Shown here: piece after piece, positions 7,815 to 15,905 of the stretch
How the letters are laid out: each line of letters begins with the position of its first letter
Position numbering within the stretch: position 1 is the stretch's first letter
Origin: an uncultured Clostridia bacterium
Lineage (GTDB): Bacteria > Bacillota > Clostridia > Oscillospirales > Acutalibacteraceae
Assembly: GCA_944385105.1 (NCBI GenBank)
Contig: CALWVR010000011.1
Location: 1 to 64,000 of the forward strand
Direction of reading: 5' to 3'
DNA length: 64,000 nt
Made by a program: the position numbers and the translations under genes
The notes under the pieces: generated by a model
What the model saw: only the letters and a program-made list of their open reading frames with translations
Databases searched by the model: none
What the model was told of the DNA's origin: nothing

Positions 7815-10718
7815 TTGAAAATAGGTCTTGATATAGGTTCTACCACTATTAAATGCATAGTTATTAATGATAATCTTGAAGTTATTCACAAATCATATGA
7901 GAGACATTATTCCCGCATAAAACAAAAGCTCTCTGAGATTTTAATTTTTATTCGAGATAATATTAAAGACAGTAAAAATGCTGAAGTTGCCATTTCTGGC
8001 TCAGCTGGCATGGGAATAGCCGAATACTGCAACATTCAATTTGTACAAGAAGTATATGCAACTAGAGTCGCTGCAAATATGTTTAATAAAGGGACTGACG
8101 TCATAGTTGAACTTGGTGGTGAAGACGCAAAAATTCTATTTTTGTCCGGCAATACAGAAGTTCGTATGAATGGCTCCTGCGCTGGTGGAACAGGTGCATT
8201 TATAGACCAAATGGCAACTCTTTTAGATGTCCCCATTGAGAAAATAAACGAACTATCAAAGCAACATGAAAAAATATACACTATTGCTTCTAGATGCGGC
8301 GTTTTTGCAAAGTCTGATATACAGCCTCTTTTAAACCAGGGCGCAAAAAAAAGTGACATTGCCGCTAGCATATTTTATGCTGTTGTTAATCAAACTATCG
8401 CTGGACTCGCACAAGGAAGAAAAATTAAAGGCAATATATTGTATCTCGGCGGTCCTTTAACTTTTATGAGTGAGTTACGTCATAGCTTTGATACCGTCCT
8501 TAATACTCATGGTGTATGTCCTGAAAACTCCTTATACTATGTTGCCCTTGGCGCAGCAATTTGTTCAAACGAAAAATGTGATATAGGAAGTCTTGCCGAA
8601 AGTATAAAAAATTATAAATCGAGTTCGAACTTTGCTTTTAATGAACCTCTTTTTAATACAAAAAAAGATTACAAAGATTTCACTGATAGGCATTCTCTTA
8701 ACAAAGTCGATTTTAAAGATATTAATAGTTATCACGGGAACGTATACATAGGAATTGATGCCGGATCAACTACCATAAAAGCTGCTATAGTAGGAGAAAA
8801 TCTTGAATTATTAGACAGTTTATATCTTAAAAACAATGGAAATCCATTACCAATTATAAAAGACTTTTTAGAAGGCTTTTATAAACAGTACCCTCATTTA
8901 AGTATTAGTGCTTGCACCGCTACGGGATATGGTGAAGAGCTTATAAAAAATGCCTTTAATATTGATTACGGTATAGTAGAAACTATAGCTCACTTAACAG
9001 CTGCAAAATATTTTATGCCCAACGTCGAATTTATAATTGACATTGGCGGACAAGATATAAAGTGTTTTAAAGTTCGTAACGGTAATATAGACAATATATT
9101 TCTAAATGAGGCTTGCTCTTCAGGATGTGGGTCATTCTTGCAAACTTTTGCTAATACCCTAGGATATTCTATTGAGGACTTCTCAAAATTAGGACTTTTT
9201 GCATCTAAACCTGTTGATTTGGGGTCTAGATGTACAGTGTTTATGAATTCTTCGGTAAAGCAGGCACAAAAAGACGGCGCAACTATTGAAGATATTGCTG
9301 CTGGACTATCTTTAAGCGTGGTTAAAAACGCTTTATATAAAGTAATTCGTGCTACATCCCCTGAAAGTATTGGTAAAAACGTGGTTGTTCAAGGAGGAAC
9401 CTTTTTAAATGATTCTGTATTAAGAGCTTTTGAAAAAGAGCTTTCAATAAATGTTATTCGTCCTAACATTGCAGGTCTTATGGGAGCATATGGCGCTGCA
9501 ATCTATGCAAAACAACATAAAAAAGATAAAAGCAGTATTTTAGGTCCTAAGGAACTTTTAGAGTTTTCTCATAATACTACATATGCTACCTGTAATGGTT
9601 GTAGTAATAATTGTAAACTTACAATAAACAACTTTAAGAATAATAGGCGCTATATCAGTGGTAACCGCTGTGAAAGACCTATTAATAATAAAGAGGCCAA
9701 TGATAGATTAAATATTTATTCATATAAGCTATCCCTCTTAAATGAATATAAAAACGTCAAAGGAAAAAGAGAACAAATAGGGTTACCAAGGGTCCTTAAT
9801 ATGTACGAGCTTCTTCCCTTTTGGTACAAATTTTTTACAACTCTTGGCTTTGGCATAACAGTCTCACCACTTTCTACACGAGACTTATATCTAAGTGGGC
9901 AGCAGAGCATCCCTTCTGATACCATTTGTTTTCCTGCTAAGTTAGCTCACGGGCATATAGAGCACCTACTTGCAAATAATGTAAAGACTATATTTTATCC
10001 TTGTATGTCTTATAACATCGATGAAGGACTCGGTGATAACCATTATAACTGTCCTGTAGTCGCCTACTACCCTGAAGTACTGTCCTCAAATATTGAAGGA
10101 ATAAAGTCTATAACATTTATAAAAGATTACGTTGGAATTCATAGAAGAAATGATTTTCCTCGAAAAATTCATAGCATATTATCAAAGTATTTCAATAATA
10201 TTACCCTTAAAGAAGTAAAACTTGCCGCTACAAAAGCTTATGAAGAATACGATTTGTATTTAGCAAAAATAAGAGAAAAAGGTAATGAGATTATAAAAAC
10301 TGCTGATAAAGAAAATAAAAAAATTATAGTCTTAGCTGGCAGACCTTATCACCTAGACCCCGAAATTAATCATTCAATAGATAAAATTATTACAAGTCTT
10401 GGGGCTGCTGTAATATCTGAAGATGTCATTAGTTCTAATGTAGATAAGTTTCCTGTTTCAGTTCTAAATCAATGGACTTACCATTCAAGATTGTACAGCG
10501 CTGCTAAGTATATATCAAATAAGAAGAATATGAATCTTGTCCAACTCGTCTCATTTGGTTGCGGAGTTGACGCAATCACTACTGATGAGGTGAGAGCTAT
10601 TCTTGAAACTAATAATAAAATATATACACAAATTAAAATAGATGAAATTTCAAATCAAGGTGCAGTAAAAATAAGACTTCGCAGTCTTCTATCTGCAATT
10701 GATGAACAATGGAGTTGA
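7815..10718 (+). CDS. 2-hydroxyacyl-CoA dehydratase activase-related protein (double ASKHA ATPase plus DUF2229)
   Basis: Large cytoplasmic protein of 967 residues of the BadF/BcrA/HgdC-like activase family, which uses ATP hydrolysis to drive electrons to low potential. Two activase domains follow each other: GLDIGSTTIK at the start with NGSCAGGTGAF near 120, then GIDAGSTTIK near 311 with ACSSGCGSF near 430; the cysteines probably hold a [4Fe-4S] cluster. A cysteine cluster (CNGCSNNC...CERP) follows near 590, then a DUF2229 domain from about 655. TTG at 7815 is chosen over TTG at 7812 by spacing to the GGGGGG ribosome site. The homologous protein in many clostridia is one chain of about 1400 residues; here it is split, with the rest in the next gene. 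The substrate is unknown. Confidence 0.85.
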   Translation: MKIGLDIGSTTIKCIVINDNLEVIHKSYERHYSRIKQKLSEILIFIRDNIKDSKNAEVAISGSAGMGIAEYCNIQFVQEVYATRVAANMFNKGTDVIVELGGEDAKILFLSGNTEVRMNGSCAGGTGAFIDQMATLLDVPIEKINELSKQHEKIYTIASRCGVFAKSDIQPLLNQGAKKSDIAASIFYAVVNQTIAGLAQGRKIKGNILYLGGPLTFMSELRHSFDTVLNTHGVCPENSLYYVALGAAICSNEKCDIGSLAESIKNYKSSSNFAFNEPLFNTKKDYKDFTDRHSLNKVDFKDINSYHGNVYIGIDAGSTTIKAAIVGENLELLDSLYLKNNGNPLPIIKDFLEGFYKQYPHLSISACTATGYGEELIKNAFNIDYGIVETIAHLTAAKYFMPNVEFIIDIGGQDIKCFKVRNGNIDNIFLNEACSSGCGSFLQTFANTLGYSIEDFSKLGLFASKPVDLGSRCTVFMNSSVKQAQKDGATIEDIAAGLSLSVVKNALYKVIRATSPESIGKNVVVQGGTFLNDSVLRAFEKELSINVIRPNIAGLMGAYGAAIYAKQHKKDKSSILGPKELLEFSHNTTYATCNGCSNNCKLTINNFKNNRRYISGNRCERPINNKEANDRLNIYSYKLSLLNEYKNVKGKREQIGLPRVLNMYELLPFWYKFFTTLGFGITVSPLSTRDLYLSGQQSIPSDTICFPAKLAHGHIEHLLANNVKTIFYPCMSYNIDEGLGDNHYNCPVVAYYPEVLSSNIEGIKSITFIKDYVGIHRRNDFPRKIHSILSKYFNNITLKEVKLAATKAYEEYDLYLAKIREKGNEIIKTADKENKKIIVLAGRPYHLDPEINHSIDKIITSLGAAVISEDVISSNVDKFPVSVLNQWTYHSRLYSAAKYISNKKNMNLVQLVSFGCGVDAITTDEVRAILETNNKIYTQIKIDEISNQGAVKIRLRSLLSAIDEQWS

Positions 10719-10723
10719 TTTAA

Positions 10724-12070
10724 TTGGCTGAACTTAAATATGATAAAAATGGTAGACTTCTTTTTACAAAAGAGATGAAAGATGAATATACAATATTACT
10801 GCCAATGATGTTGCCTATACATTTTAGGCTTGTTCAAAAAGTCTTTGACCATTATGGTTATAAGACAGTACTGCTTGATACAACGGACCCTGAAATAGCT
10901 CAAGAAGGACTTAAGTATGTACATAATGATACATGTTACCCCGCACTACTTGTTATTGGACAATTTATACACGCATTAAAAAGCGGTAAATACGATATAA
11001 ACAAAACTGCTTTAATGATTACTCAAACCGGGGGAGGATGTAGAGCATCGAATTATATTCACCTTTTAAGAAAAGCATTAAAAAGTGCTGGTTTTGAAAA
11101 TGTCCCTGTTATATCATTAAACCTTTCAGGACTTGAAAAAAATAGCGGATTTAAGCTTTCCCTCTCAATGATAAAACGTATGATAGGTGGACTTGTTTAC
11201 GGTGACATACTTATGCTTCTAAATAACCAGGTTTCCCCATATGAAGTAAATAAGGGTAGTTGTAAAAAGCTTGTAAATAAATGGACTAATATTTTAGCTA
11301 ATCAGTTAAATAAAGGAAAAGGCTTTGGAGTGAAGAAATTTAGGAAAAATATGAATTCTATAGCTGATGATTTTTCTAAAATAAAGATAGTTCATTCTAA
11401 TAAAGTAAAAGTAGGCATTGTTGGCGAAATATATGTTAAATATTCTGCTCTTGGCAACAATCAACTTGAACAATTTTTAGCAGGACAAGATTGCGAAGTT
11501 TTGATACCTGGTATTTTAGGATTTATGTCATTTAAGGTAGATAATAGGCTTGAAGACATAAAGCTTTATGGTGGTAGTCATATTAAGTCTTTAGTTATTA
11601 AATTACTTCTTAATTATATTGAAAAAATTGAAAGAGTTTTAATAGATGCTGTAAAACGTAGTCCTATATTTACCGTGCCTTTAACTTATAAGTCGACTAA
11701 ATCTCTTGTAGATGGGTTAATTGGCTATGGAAATAAAATGGGTGAAGGATGGTTACTAACCGCTGAAATGTTAGAACTCATACATGCAGGATACAATAAC
11801 ATTATATGTGCACAACCCTTTGGTTGCTTACCTAACCATATTTGTGGTAAAGGTATGATACGAAAAATTAAGGAGCTTAATCCTAACGCAAACATTGTTG
11901 CAATTGACTATGATCCCGGTTCTCCAAAAGTAAATCAGGAAAATAGGATAAAGCTTATGCTTGCAATTGCAAAAGAAAATTTAAGTAATAGTGCATCTCA
12001 AGTAAAGCCTATTTCAGTCGACAATAATGCTACTGCTTTAAACGTCTCTGAACTACCAATTAATACATAA
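10724..12070 (+). CDS. 2-hydroxyacyl-CoA dehydratase D-component-like protein
   Basis: 448 residues matching the C-terminal part of the large activase/dehydratase fusion proteins. Conserved cysteines sit in HNDTCYPALL, TQTGGGCRASNY and QPFGCLPNHICGKG, suitable for an iron-sulfur cluster as in dehydratase or double-cubane-cluster proteins. It starts at TTG five bases after the previous stop, with GGAG inside the end of that gene, so translation is coupled and the two chains likely form one complex. It is probably an ATP-driven reductase acting on an unidentified substrate. There is no acyl-CoA gene nearby to suggest one. Confidence 0.78.
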   Translation: MAELKYDKNGRLLFTKEMKDEYTILLPMMLPIHFRLVQKVFDHYGYKTVLLDTTDPEIAQEGLKYVHNDTCYPALLVIGQFIHALKSGKYDINKTALMITQTGGGCRASNYIHLLRKALKSAGFENVPVISLNLSGLEKNSGFKLSLSMIKRMIGGLVYGDILMLLNNQVSPYEVNKGSCKKLVNKWTNILANQLNKGKGFGVKKFRKNMNSIADDFSKIKIVHSNKVKVGIVGEIYVKYSALGNNQLEQFLAGQDCEVLIPGILGFMSFKVDNRLEDIKLYGGSHIKSLVIKLLLNYIEKIERVLIDAVKRSPIFTVPLTYKSTKSLVDGLIGYGNKMGEGWLLTAEMLELIHAGYNNIICAQPFGCLPNHICGKGMIRKIKELNPNANIVAIDYDPGSPKVNQENRIKLMLAIAKENLSNSASQVKPISVDNNATALNVSELPINT

Positions 12071-12071
12071 T

Positions 12072-12104
12072 AAAACACAGTATAAACATACTGTGTTTTA
12101 TTTA
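12072..12104. terminator. Bidirectional terminator
   Basis: Perfect 12-bp stem AAAACACAGTAT (12072-12083) / ATACTGTGTTTT (12088-12099) with loop AAAC. It serves the dehydratase-like gene on the plus strand and tcdA on the minus strand, whose stop lies within the stem. Confidence 0.88.
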
Positions 12105-12787
12105 ATCAAATGTTTGATTACCTCTCCGGCTATTCTAAGCCCAGCAATCGACGGAACAAATGATATACTAGCCGGACCCTTTTCTTCATACTTTGAATAG
12201 TCAACTTGAATCGGAGGCTCTTTTGAATATAGTACTTTTAATTCCTTAATTCCAATCTTTCTTAATTCATGTCTAATAATTCTACATAATGGGCAAATAG
12301 AAGTATTATATATATCATCTATTTCAAACATTTCTGGTTTTAACTTATTTCCTGTTCCCATGGAGCTTATAATGGGAATTTTAAGTTCACTGCATTCCTT
12401 TATTAATTCTATCTTAGACCCCACGCTATCTATGGCATCTACTACATAGTCGCAACCATTAATAATTCCTTTCCCATTATCTTTAGAATAAAAAATACTG
12501 TATGTTTTAATATTGGCATATGGATTTATGTCTAATATACGTTCTCTACAAACTTCTACCTTTTCTTTACCTATAGTGCTAAAAAGGGCTATTAATTGTC
12601 TATTTATATTGCTCTTTTCTACTTTATCATTATCTATTAAAACAAATTTTCCAATGCAGGCCCTTGAAAGTGCCTCTACTACAAAAGAGCCTACTCCACC
12701 TAATCCAAATATTGCAACCTTCTTAGTTTTTAATTTTTCCAGCGCCTCTTTTCCTATAAGCATTTGTTCTTTTATAAATTGATTCAT
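12098..12787 (-). CDS. tcdA: tRNA threonylcarbamoyladenosine dehydratase (TcdA/CsdL)
   Basis: E1-like ATP-dependent enzyme that cyclises t6A at position 37 of tRNAs to ct6A. The 229 residues contain the nucleotide-binding GLGGVGSFVVEAL near 30, DNDKVEKSNINRQ, VDAIDSVGSK, a zinc-type CPLC motif and the C-terminal VPSIAGLRIAGEVIKHL. The longer frame back to 12907 would run into the divergent glucokinase start; ATG at 12787 with AAAGG upstream and the family-like MNQFIKEQ beginning is chosen. Sua5, which makes the t6A precursor, is encoded at 25.7 kb. Confidence 0.88.
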   Translation of the reverse strand: MNQFIKEQMLIGKEALEKLKTKKVAIFGLGGVGSFVVEALSRACIGKFVLIDNDKVEKSNINRQLIALFSTIGKEKVEVCRERILDINPYANIKTYSIFYSKDNGKGIINGCDYVVDAIDSVGSKIELIKECSELKIPIISSMGTGNKLKPEMFEIDDIYNTSICPLCRIIRHELRKIGIKELKVLYSKEPPIQVDYSKYEEKGPASISFVPSIAGLRIAGEVIKHLIK

Positions 12788-12826
12788 ATCTTTATAGCCT
12801 TTCTTATTAAAATATATTAATATAGT

Positions 12827-12846
12827 AGCATAGAATAAACTATGCT
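12827..12846. promoter_or_regulatory. Inverted repeat between tcdA and glucokinase
   Basis: AGCATAG / CTATGCT, 7 bp each with a 6-nt loop, in the 86-bp divergent promoter region. It may be an operator; there is no other support. Confidence 0.3.
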
Positions 12847-12873
12847 GTCTACCAAAGTTTTGGAGGTATATAA

Positions 12874-13827
12874 ATGTACTATTTCGGAATTGACCTTGGA
12901 GGAACAAATATTTCTGCTGCTCTAGTCGATGAAAATTTTAATATTATTTCAAAAAAAAGATATAAAACTATGATACCCACGACTAAAGAAGTTCTTTGTG
13001 ATAAAATGGCAAATCTAACTTTTGAAATTTTAAATGAATACGAAGGTATAATAGATAAGATACCATTTATAGGCATAGGCTGTCCTGGAAACGTCAATCC
13101 TAAAAATGGGGAAGTTAGATTTTTACCAAACTTGTTTATAGAAAACTGGAAAATAAAAAGTATGATGGAAGAAAGACTAAAAAAAAGAGTATATATTGAA
13201 AACGACGCAAATCTTGCTGCATATGGTGAATACATTGCCGGTGCTGCTATTGGAACAAGGTCTGCAATTACTATAACTATTGGAACAGGTATTGGTGGGG
13301 GAATTATATTAGATGGAAAAATATACAGTGGGTTTAATCACTGGGGCGCTGAAATTGGTCATATGGTAATTATGCACAATGGTCATAAATGTAATTGTGG
13401 AAGAAGAGGCTGCTATGAAGCCTATGCCTCTGCCACTGCTTTAGCCGTAGCTACCAAAGAGGCTCTTAAAAATGATGATAGGTCTTCTATTATGTGGGAA
13501 ATAATAGAGGGAGATATAAATAATGTAAGTCCAAAAACTGCCTTTATTGGCATGAAAATGAATGATTCACTGGCTACTCAAGTTGTAAATAAATACATTG
13601 AGTATCTTTCTGTTGGAATTATAAATATAATAAATATATTTCAGCCTGAAATTATATGTATTGGAGGAGGAATTAGCAACGAAGGAGAGTATCTTATAAA
13701 TTTAATAGAAGATTACATAAAAAATAATAGTTGCATGCAAGTGCCTGAAAATCAAACAAAAATATGTATTGCAAAGTTAGGCAATAATGCCGGAATTATT
13801 GGTGCTGCTTGTTTTGGGGAAATGTAA
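12874..13827 (+). CDS. ROK-family glucokinase
   Basis: Cytoplasmic sugar kinase of 317 residues, probably phosphorylating glucose to glucose 6-phosphate with ATP. It has the N-terminal phosphate loop GIDLGGTNISAAL, ENDANLAAYGE with the catalytic aspartate, TIGTGIGGGII, and the ROK zinc/signature motif CNCGRRGCYEAYASATAL near 177. It has no N-terminal helix-turn-helix, so it is an enzyme and not a ROK repressor. GGAGG lies 8 nt before the ATG. The gene has its own strong terminator. The product could feed the glycogen operon at 30.7-36.5 kb. Other ROK substrates (ManNAc, fructose) cannot be excluded. Confidence 0.85.
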   Translation: MYYFGIDLGGTNISAALVDENFNIISKKRYKTMIPTTKEVLCDKMANLTFEILNEYEGIIDKIPFIGIGCPGNVNPKNGEVRFLPNLFIENWKIKSMMEERLKKRVYIENDANLAAYGEYIAGAAIGTRSAITITIGTGIGGGIILDGKIYSGFNHWGAEIGHMVIMHNGHKCNCGRRGCYEAYASATALAVATKEALKNDDRSSIMWEIIEGDINNVSPKTAFIGMKMNDSLATQVVNKYIEYLSVGIINIINIFQPEIICIGGGISNEGEYLINLIEDYIKNNSCMQVPENQTKICIAKLGNNAGIIGAACFGEM

Positions 13828-13832
13828 AAAGT

Positions 13833-13875
13833 AAAAGCTTCATATAAGAAAATTATATGAAGCTTTTATTATTTA
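13833..13875. terminator. Strong bidirectional terminator
   Basis: Perfect 15-bp stem AAAAGCTTCATATAA (13833-13847) / TTATATGAAGCTTTT (13853-13867) with a 5-nt loop and T-rich flanks on both sides. It separates the glucokinase from the 23-codon micro-ORF coming from the other strand. Confidence 0.9.
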
Positions 13876-13947
13876 TTAAGATTGAATTTTAAATTCTTTT
13901 TCATTAGGATTTGGTTTTATTTCCACCGGTTGTTTTTCTGGACCCAT
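13876..13947 (-). CDS. Micro-ORF, 23-residue peptide of unknown function
   Basis: ATG at 13945-13947 follows a near-perfect ribosome binding site (GGAGGTGAT, 13952-13960) at 8 nt, among the best in the window. It encodes a soluble, proline- and lysine-rich peptide beginning MGPEKQPVEIKPNPNEKEF and ending at a TAA directly before a strong terminator. No signal peptide, membrane segment or known family is visible. It lies downstream of the amidase and TM micro-ORF on the same strand and may be the last gene of that unit. Its reality rests on the ribosome site and position only. Confidence 0.55.
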   Translation of the reverse strand: MGPEKQPVEIKPNPNEKEFKIQS

Positions 13948-14046
13948 ATAAATCACCTCCAGAAAATATTATTCCCGATATCATTAGTTTTTGTAATTAT
14001 TCTTCTTAGAAGATCAAATATGTAATTACTTCCTTTACTTACAATT

Positions 14047-14070
14047 ACTTCTACTAATAAACTTCTACTA
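14047..14070. repeat. Two 10-bp direct repeats
   Basis: ACTTCTACTA occurs at 14047-14056 and again at 14061-14070, 14 bp start to start, in the 200-nt stretch between the two micro-ORFs. A near-palindrome TCTTCT-T-AGAAGA lies at 14001-14013. They may be regulator sites for the 23-codon gene. Confidence 0.35.
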
Positions 14071-14147
14071 TAAGTACAATGGCCTTAAATTCTATCATGG
14101 CAAATACATTAATATTATATCTTTAATCATACCATACAAAATTGTTG

Positions 14148-14237
14148 TCACTTGATTTTTTCGATAAAAAGTTCTTTAACATATGCTATAATGCCTTCTA
14201 TTAGTATTGCCATGATAATAAGACCAACAAAAGTCAT
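14148..14237 (-). CDS. Micro-ORF, 29-residue single-span membrane peptide
   Basis: ATG at 14235-14237, preceded by AAAGAGGATG, 21 nt after the stop of the amidase gene. The peptide is one hydrophobic helix (MTFVGLIIMAILIEGIIAY) and a charged tail (VKELFIEKIK). Size and placement next to a cell-wall amidase without signal peptide recall holin-like or membrane-anchoring peptides, but no family match can be claimed. It is probably co-transcribed with the amidase. Confidence 0.55.
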   Translation of the reverse strand: MTFVGLIIMAILIEGIIAYVKELFIEKIK

Positions 14238-14258
14238 TTTTACATCCTCTTTAATACT

Positions 14259-14942
14259 TTAATCACCTTCAGATATAAATGCGTCAAATCCAGCTTCATT
14301 TAATTCTTTTTTCAAATTCTCAGCATTTTCTTTTATTTTAAATGCTCCTGCTTGAACTTTATATAAAGTTTCCCCTGTAGTTTGATCTGAGTCATTTTGG
14401 TCCTCTGAACTATCACCTTGAACATATGAAACTCCATAATAGTCACAAACACCTTCTGCAATAGCCTCTCCTAACACATCTACATTGTTTATTATAAACT
14501 CAGCTAGGTCCTCTCTATCGTGAAATTCACATTCTACATAGGTAGCTATAGCAGTAGTACTATTTAGTTCTAAAAGAGATGAATTTACTCTAACACCATA
14601 TTCTATAGTCCCGGGAGTAACTGCATTTACACTATTATATAAAGCTGTTCCAGCTTTAAGGTTTTCCGATGCATTAGAATAAATCATAACAAGCGTACCG
14701 TTTCCTCCACCTGCATTTGTATGAATTGGTATATGAAGGTCGGCACCAAAATTATTGCTCTCTTTAGCACTTACACTTATCTCTTGCCCCATTGGAGCTT
14801 TCTTAACTATAAAGCCACAACGTTCAAGCGCCGCTTTTGCGTAATCTGCTATTCTATTACATTGAACCATCTCATTAGTATCGCCGAATGCATATGCGTT
14901 ATTGCTCTGATTACTAGGCGAAAGATATATCTTTTTACTCAT
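14259..14942 (-). CDS. N-acetylmuramoyl-L-alanine amidase (Amidase_3 type) with half a SPOR domain
   Basis: 227-residue peptidoglycan hydrolase cutting the lactyl-Ala bond. The zinc/catalytic motifs HIPIHTNAGGG (about residue 71) and VECEFHD (near 137) are visible. The usual first zinc-ligand motif GHGG is replaced by LSPSNQ, a variant I recall from other clostridial amidases. There is no signal peptide, as in phage endolysins and in the Bacillus mother-cell amidase CwlC. The C-terminus (LYKVQAGAFKIKENAENLKK...) resembles one of the two SPOR half-repeats of CwlC and then stops, so the peptidoglycan-binding domain seems incomplete. A role in mother-cell lysis, or origin from a phage lysin, is inferred. 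Confidence 0.8.
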   Translation of the reverse strand: MSKKIYLSPSNQSNNAYAFGDTNEMVQCNRIADYAKAALERCGFIVKKAPMGQEISVSAKESNNFGADLHIPIHTNAGGGNGTLVMIYSNASENLKAGTALYNSVNAVTPGTIEYGVRVNSSLLELNSTTAIATYVECEFHDREDLAEFIINNVDVLGEAIAEGVCDYYGVSYVQGDSSEDQNDSDQTTGETLYKVQAGAFKIKENAENLKKELNEAGFDAFISEGD

Positions 14943-15109
14943 AACTTTCCTCCTTTATTATTTATCAAACAAGGAATAAGCACAGTTTGTTTCTTACTAA
15001 AAGACAATTATTAATTATTTTTATTTTAGGAAGTTGTTTTTTTGCATTTGAATATGTTATTATAGTATGTACAAATAATTGAAATGGTTCTCAACATGGA
15101 GGTTTGTTT

Positions 15110-15529
15110 ATGAAATATTCTTTAAAAAAATTTTTTTCTTTTATATTCCTATTATTAGTATTGTTCCTTCCATCTTATAATTGTTCTTTTTCCACCAATT
15201 CCTCAGAATCTAGTCCTTCATCATCTAAGTCTTTGGACGAAAGTAACTTAGCTCCTAGTGATTGGAAAATAGTCATAGACAGCAATGACAACAAGGGTGA
15301 TTTTAGTTTTATACAAAGCAATAAGGTCGCCGGTATATTTAATGATTCAGACTCATTGTTAATTTATGGCACAGTCTTTCTAGCTATCGGGACCATAGGT
15401 CTTATTACTGTTTTTGTAATAATTATAAAAAACAGAAAAAAATTAAATAGTCAAAAAGCTTCAAATAAGCAACAAATAAACAGTCAAAAAACTCAAGGGA
15501 AAAATAAGCATACTAAGTATAAGCATTAG
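15110..15529 (+). CDS. Membrane-anchored small protein, function unknown
   Basis: 139-residue protein. It has an N-terminal hydrophobic segment (residues 7-22, LLLVLFLP), then a serine-rich region of about 55 residues that would be outside the cell, a second membrane span (IYGTVFLAIGTIGLITVFVI, about 84-107) and a cytoplasmic tail rich in Lys, Gln and Asn. If the first segment is cleaved it is a type I membrane protein. The ATG at 15110 is chosen because GGAGG lies 7 nt upstream; the TTG at 15104 is too close. It is divergent from the amidase gene, and the two may share regulation. No known domain is seen. Confidence 0.65.
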   Translation: MKYSLKKFFSFIFLLLVLFLPSYNCSFSTNSSESSPSSSKSLDESNLAPSDWKIVIDSNDNKGDFSFIQSNKVAGIFNDSDSLLIYGTVFLAIGTIGLITVFVIIIKNRKKLNSQKASNKQQINSQKTQGKNKHTKYKH

Positions 15530-15545
15530 TTCTCTTTAAAAAAGC

Positions 15546-15586
15546 AACTAAGGACATGCCTTATAAGACATGTCCTTAGTTTTTTG
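15546..15586 (+). terminator. Intrinsic terminator
   Basis: Perfect 13-bp stem AACTAAGGACATG (15546-15558) / CATGTCCTTAGTT (15569-15581) with a 10-nt loop and TTTTT after it. Confidence 0.88.
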
Positions 15587-15601
15587 TAATAACTAAATTG
15601 C

Positions 15602-15862
15602 CTATTTAGTCTCTACCACTAGTTTCATAGCTGTACGATCTTCTCCATCTATAGTGACATTTACAAACGCAGGCATACAGACTAAGTCTATACCAGTAGG
15701 AGCTAAATAACCCCTTGCTATAGCAATTGCCTTCATAGCCTGATTTACAGCACTTGCCCCTACAGCTTGAATCTCCACGCATCCCTGCTCACGAATAACT
15801 CCTGCTATCGCACCAGCAACCGAATTTGGAGCTGATTTTGACGAAACCTTTAGAATTTCCAT
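15602..15862 (-). CDS. spoVS: Stage V sporulation protein S
   Basis: 86-residue SpoVS, a small highly conserved protein of Alba-like fold that affects septation and later spore development. It begins MEILKVSSKSAPNSVAGAIA and has the conserved VEIQAVGASAVNQAMKAIA and ATG-like glycine turn regions. Start at 15862 is supported by GGAGGAAC. It lies just after ymdB, a neighbour arrangement common in spore formers, but has its own promoter (15906-15934). Confidence 0.95.
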   Translation of the reverse strand: MEILKVSSKSAPNSVAGAIAGVIREQGCVEIQAVGASAVNQAMKAIAIARGYLAPTGIDLVCMPAFVNVTIDGEDRTAMKLVVETK

Positions 15863-15905
15863 ATTAGTTCCTCCATTTTTAGTAATATATAACGTCTGCA
15901 CTTAT

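Noticed and set aside
12788..12907. N-terminal extension of TcdA
   Set aside because: It would overlap the divergent glucokinase start, and the family begins at the MNQFIKEQ position.
14259..14942. Evidence of an integrated prophage around the amidase
   Set aside because: No tail, capsid, integrase or repressor genes and no attachment-site repeats were seen; only the lysin-like amidase and small peptides.
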